A stretch of 5,414 bases of DNA from an uncultured Nocardiopsis sp. (GTDB lineage: Bacteria; Actinomycetota; Actinomycetes; Streptosporangiales; Streptosporangiaceae). Shown here piece by piece: positions 4,609 through 5,414 of this stretch. The notes under the pieces are model-generated. The model worked only from the letters and a program-made list of their open reading frames with translations, was not told where the DNA came from and did not search any database. Location of the stretch: assembly GCA_937957845.1 (NCBI GenBank), contig CALGOD010000054.1, positions 1 through 5,414 of the forward strand, written 5' to 3'. The translations under genes were made by a program, and so were the position numbers. The stretch's first letter is position 1. Every line of letters begins with the position of its first letter.

Positions 4609-5414
4609 ATGAGCACCTTCCTCATCGAACCCGGGGCGAAGCTGGCCAACCGCTACCGTCTCGACCAAGTGGTGAGCGAGACAGGTGGCGCCACCCGCTG
4701 GAAGGCCACCGACGAGACGCTCGCCCGGCCCGTCGCCGTGTGGACCTTCACCGAGGGATTCCCACGCACCTCCGAGGTCGTACGCGCCGCCCGGGCCACG
4801 AGCCGCATCCCCGACGCACGCGTCACACAGGTCTTCGACGCCGACGACTCCTCCCCCATCCCCTACGTCGTCGAGGAGTGGGTCATCGGATCCTCCCTCG
4901 CCGACCTTCTCTCCCAAGGCCCCATGGAGCCCGAGCGCGCGGCCGGGTTGGTCGCCGAGGCGGCCGAGGCCATCGCCGCAGCGCACGCGGGCGGCCTGCA
5001 TCACCTGTGCCTGACCCCCGGCAAGCTCATGTGGAGCAGCGGAGGCGCGGTCAAGGTGACCGGCATCGGTGTGGACGCCGCGCTGCTGGGCGCCAACACC
5101 GCCGACCCCGCGGCGGCCGACGCCCAGGGGCTCGGCAACCTGCTCTACGCGGCGCTCACCGGATACTGGCCCGGAGGACCGCAGAGCGGCCTGCCCGCGG
5201 CACCGCAGGGCCCGGCGGGCCCCTACCCTCCGCACCAGATCCGGCAGGGCATCACCGAACCGCTGGCCACCATCACCACGCGTGCCGCCCTTCCACAACT
5301 CGCGGGACAACTGGTACCGGGGCCCCCGATCACCTCCCCCGCCGATTTCTGCGCGGCCTTGGCCGAGGTCCCCCGTCTCATCCCGCTCCCGGTCGCCCCC
5401 GCCGAGGAGTCTCC
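4609..5414 (+). CDS. Pseudokinase of the MurJ locus (3' truncated)
   Basis: The frame is open to the right edge, giving 268 full codons from ATG 4609. The fold is a Ser/Thr kinase: ANRYRL at the start, a degenerate glycine loop (SETGGATRW, 23-31), and DAQGLGNLLYAALTG resembling the F-helix region. Catalytic residues are missing: the VAxK lysine is Trp45, the HRDLKP loop reads HLCLTP (132-137), and DFG reads GIG (152-154). It is therefore a likely inactive scaffold. In M. tuberculosis a pseudokinase domain is fused to MviN/MurJ and, when phosphorylated by PknB, recruits FhaA. This separate protein next to two murJ genes probably has a comparable regulatory role (inference). ATG 4609 is preferred because third-position GC rises there and it lies a typical distance from RYRL, but it lacks an obvious Shine-Dalgarno sequence. 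ATG 4510 would add 33 Arg/Thr-rich residues and has only weak signals: CAGGG too close, AGGGAGG too far. A transmembrane helix may follow beyond the window. Confidence 0.82.
   Translation, partial: MSTFLIEPGAKLANRYRLDQVVSETGGATRWKATDETLARPVAVWTFTEGFPRTSEVVRAARATSRIPDARVTQVFDADDSSPIPYVVEEWVIGSSLADLLSQGPMEPERAAGLVAEAAEAIAAAHAGGLHHLCLTPGKLMWSSGGAVKVTGIGVDAALLGANTADPAAADAQGLGNLLYAALTGYWPGGPQSGLPAAPQGPAGPYPPHQIRQGITEPLATITTRAALPQLAGQLVPGPPITSPADFCAALAEVPRLIPLPVAPAEES

Noticed and set aside
4684..4695. Palindrome GGTGGCGCCACC in the pseudokinase gene
   Set aside because: It has no loop for an RNA stem of this length, is within normal coding sequence, and is compatible with chance.
4357..5310. 317-codon open frame on the minus strand across the pseudokinase
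   Set aside because: Shadow of the kinase-fold gene, whose sense protein has clear family motifs; the antisense protein has none.

Overview
The window is GC-rich (roughly 70% by eye) with strong G/C bias at third codon positions and GTG starts, as expected of a high-GC actinomycete. The gene order and protein style suggest a Nocardiopsis/Streptomonospora/Thermobifida-type genome (inference). It matches a conserved actinobacterial cell-envelope locus. In Mycobacterium tuberculosis the comparable order is Rv3909 (large secreted/membrane protein of the DUF6049 type), Rv3910 (MviN/MurJ fused to a pseudokinase), then sigM, trxB and trxC. Further envelope and redox genes are therefore expected beyond the right edge.

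Layout, all genes on the + strand: (1) the 3' end of a DUF6049-like membrane-anchored protein, ending at 388 with one transmembrane helix and an acidic cytoplasmic tail. (2) A 175-base gap holding a 14-base perfect palindrome. (3) A first MurJ-family lipid II flippase, 564-2408. (4) A second, clearly paralogous MurJ, 2479-4329, only 70 bases downstream. (5) A 279-base gap with a bulged hairpin. (6) The 5' part of a kinase-fold protein that has lost the catalytic residues, open to the right edge.

Functionally this looks like one module for peptidoglycan precursor export. The two MurJ-type proteins would move lipid II across the membrane. The separate pseudokinase probably corresponds to the regulatory pseudokinase domain fused to MurJ in mycobacteria. 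The DUF6049 protein is a conserved neighbour of unknown activity.

No mobile element, CRISPR array, RNA gene or clearly new defence or biosynthetic system is visible. The items most worth a second look are regulatory-scale signals. One is a perfect Crp/GlxR-type motif (TGTGA, six bases, TCACA) inside an AT-richer, rare-codon stretch at the 3' end of the second murJ. Another is an 11-bp perfect inverted repeat in the 5' coding part of the second murJ, with an in-frame ATG exactly in its loop. The first murJ has a hairpin at almost the same distance from its start. The tandem, diverged flippase pair is also notable.
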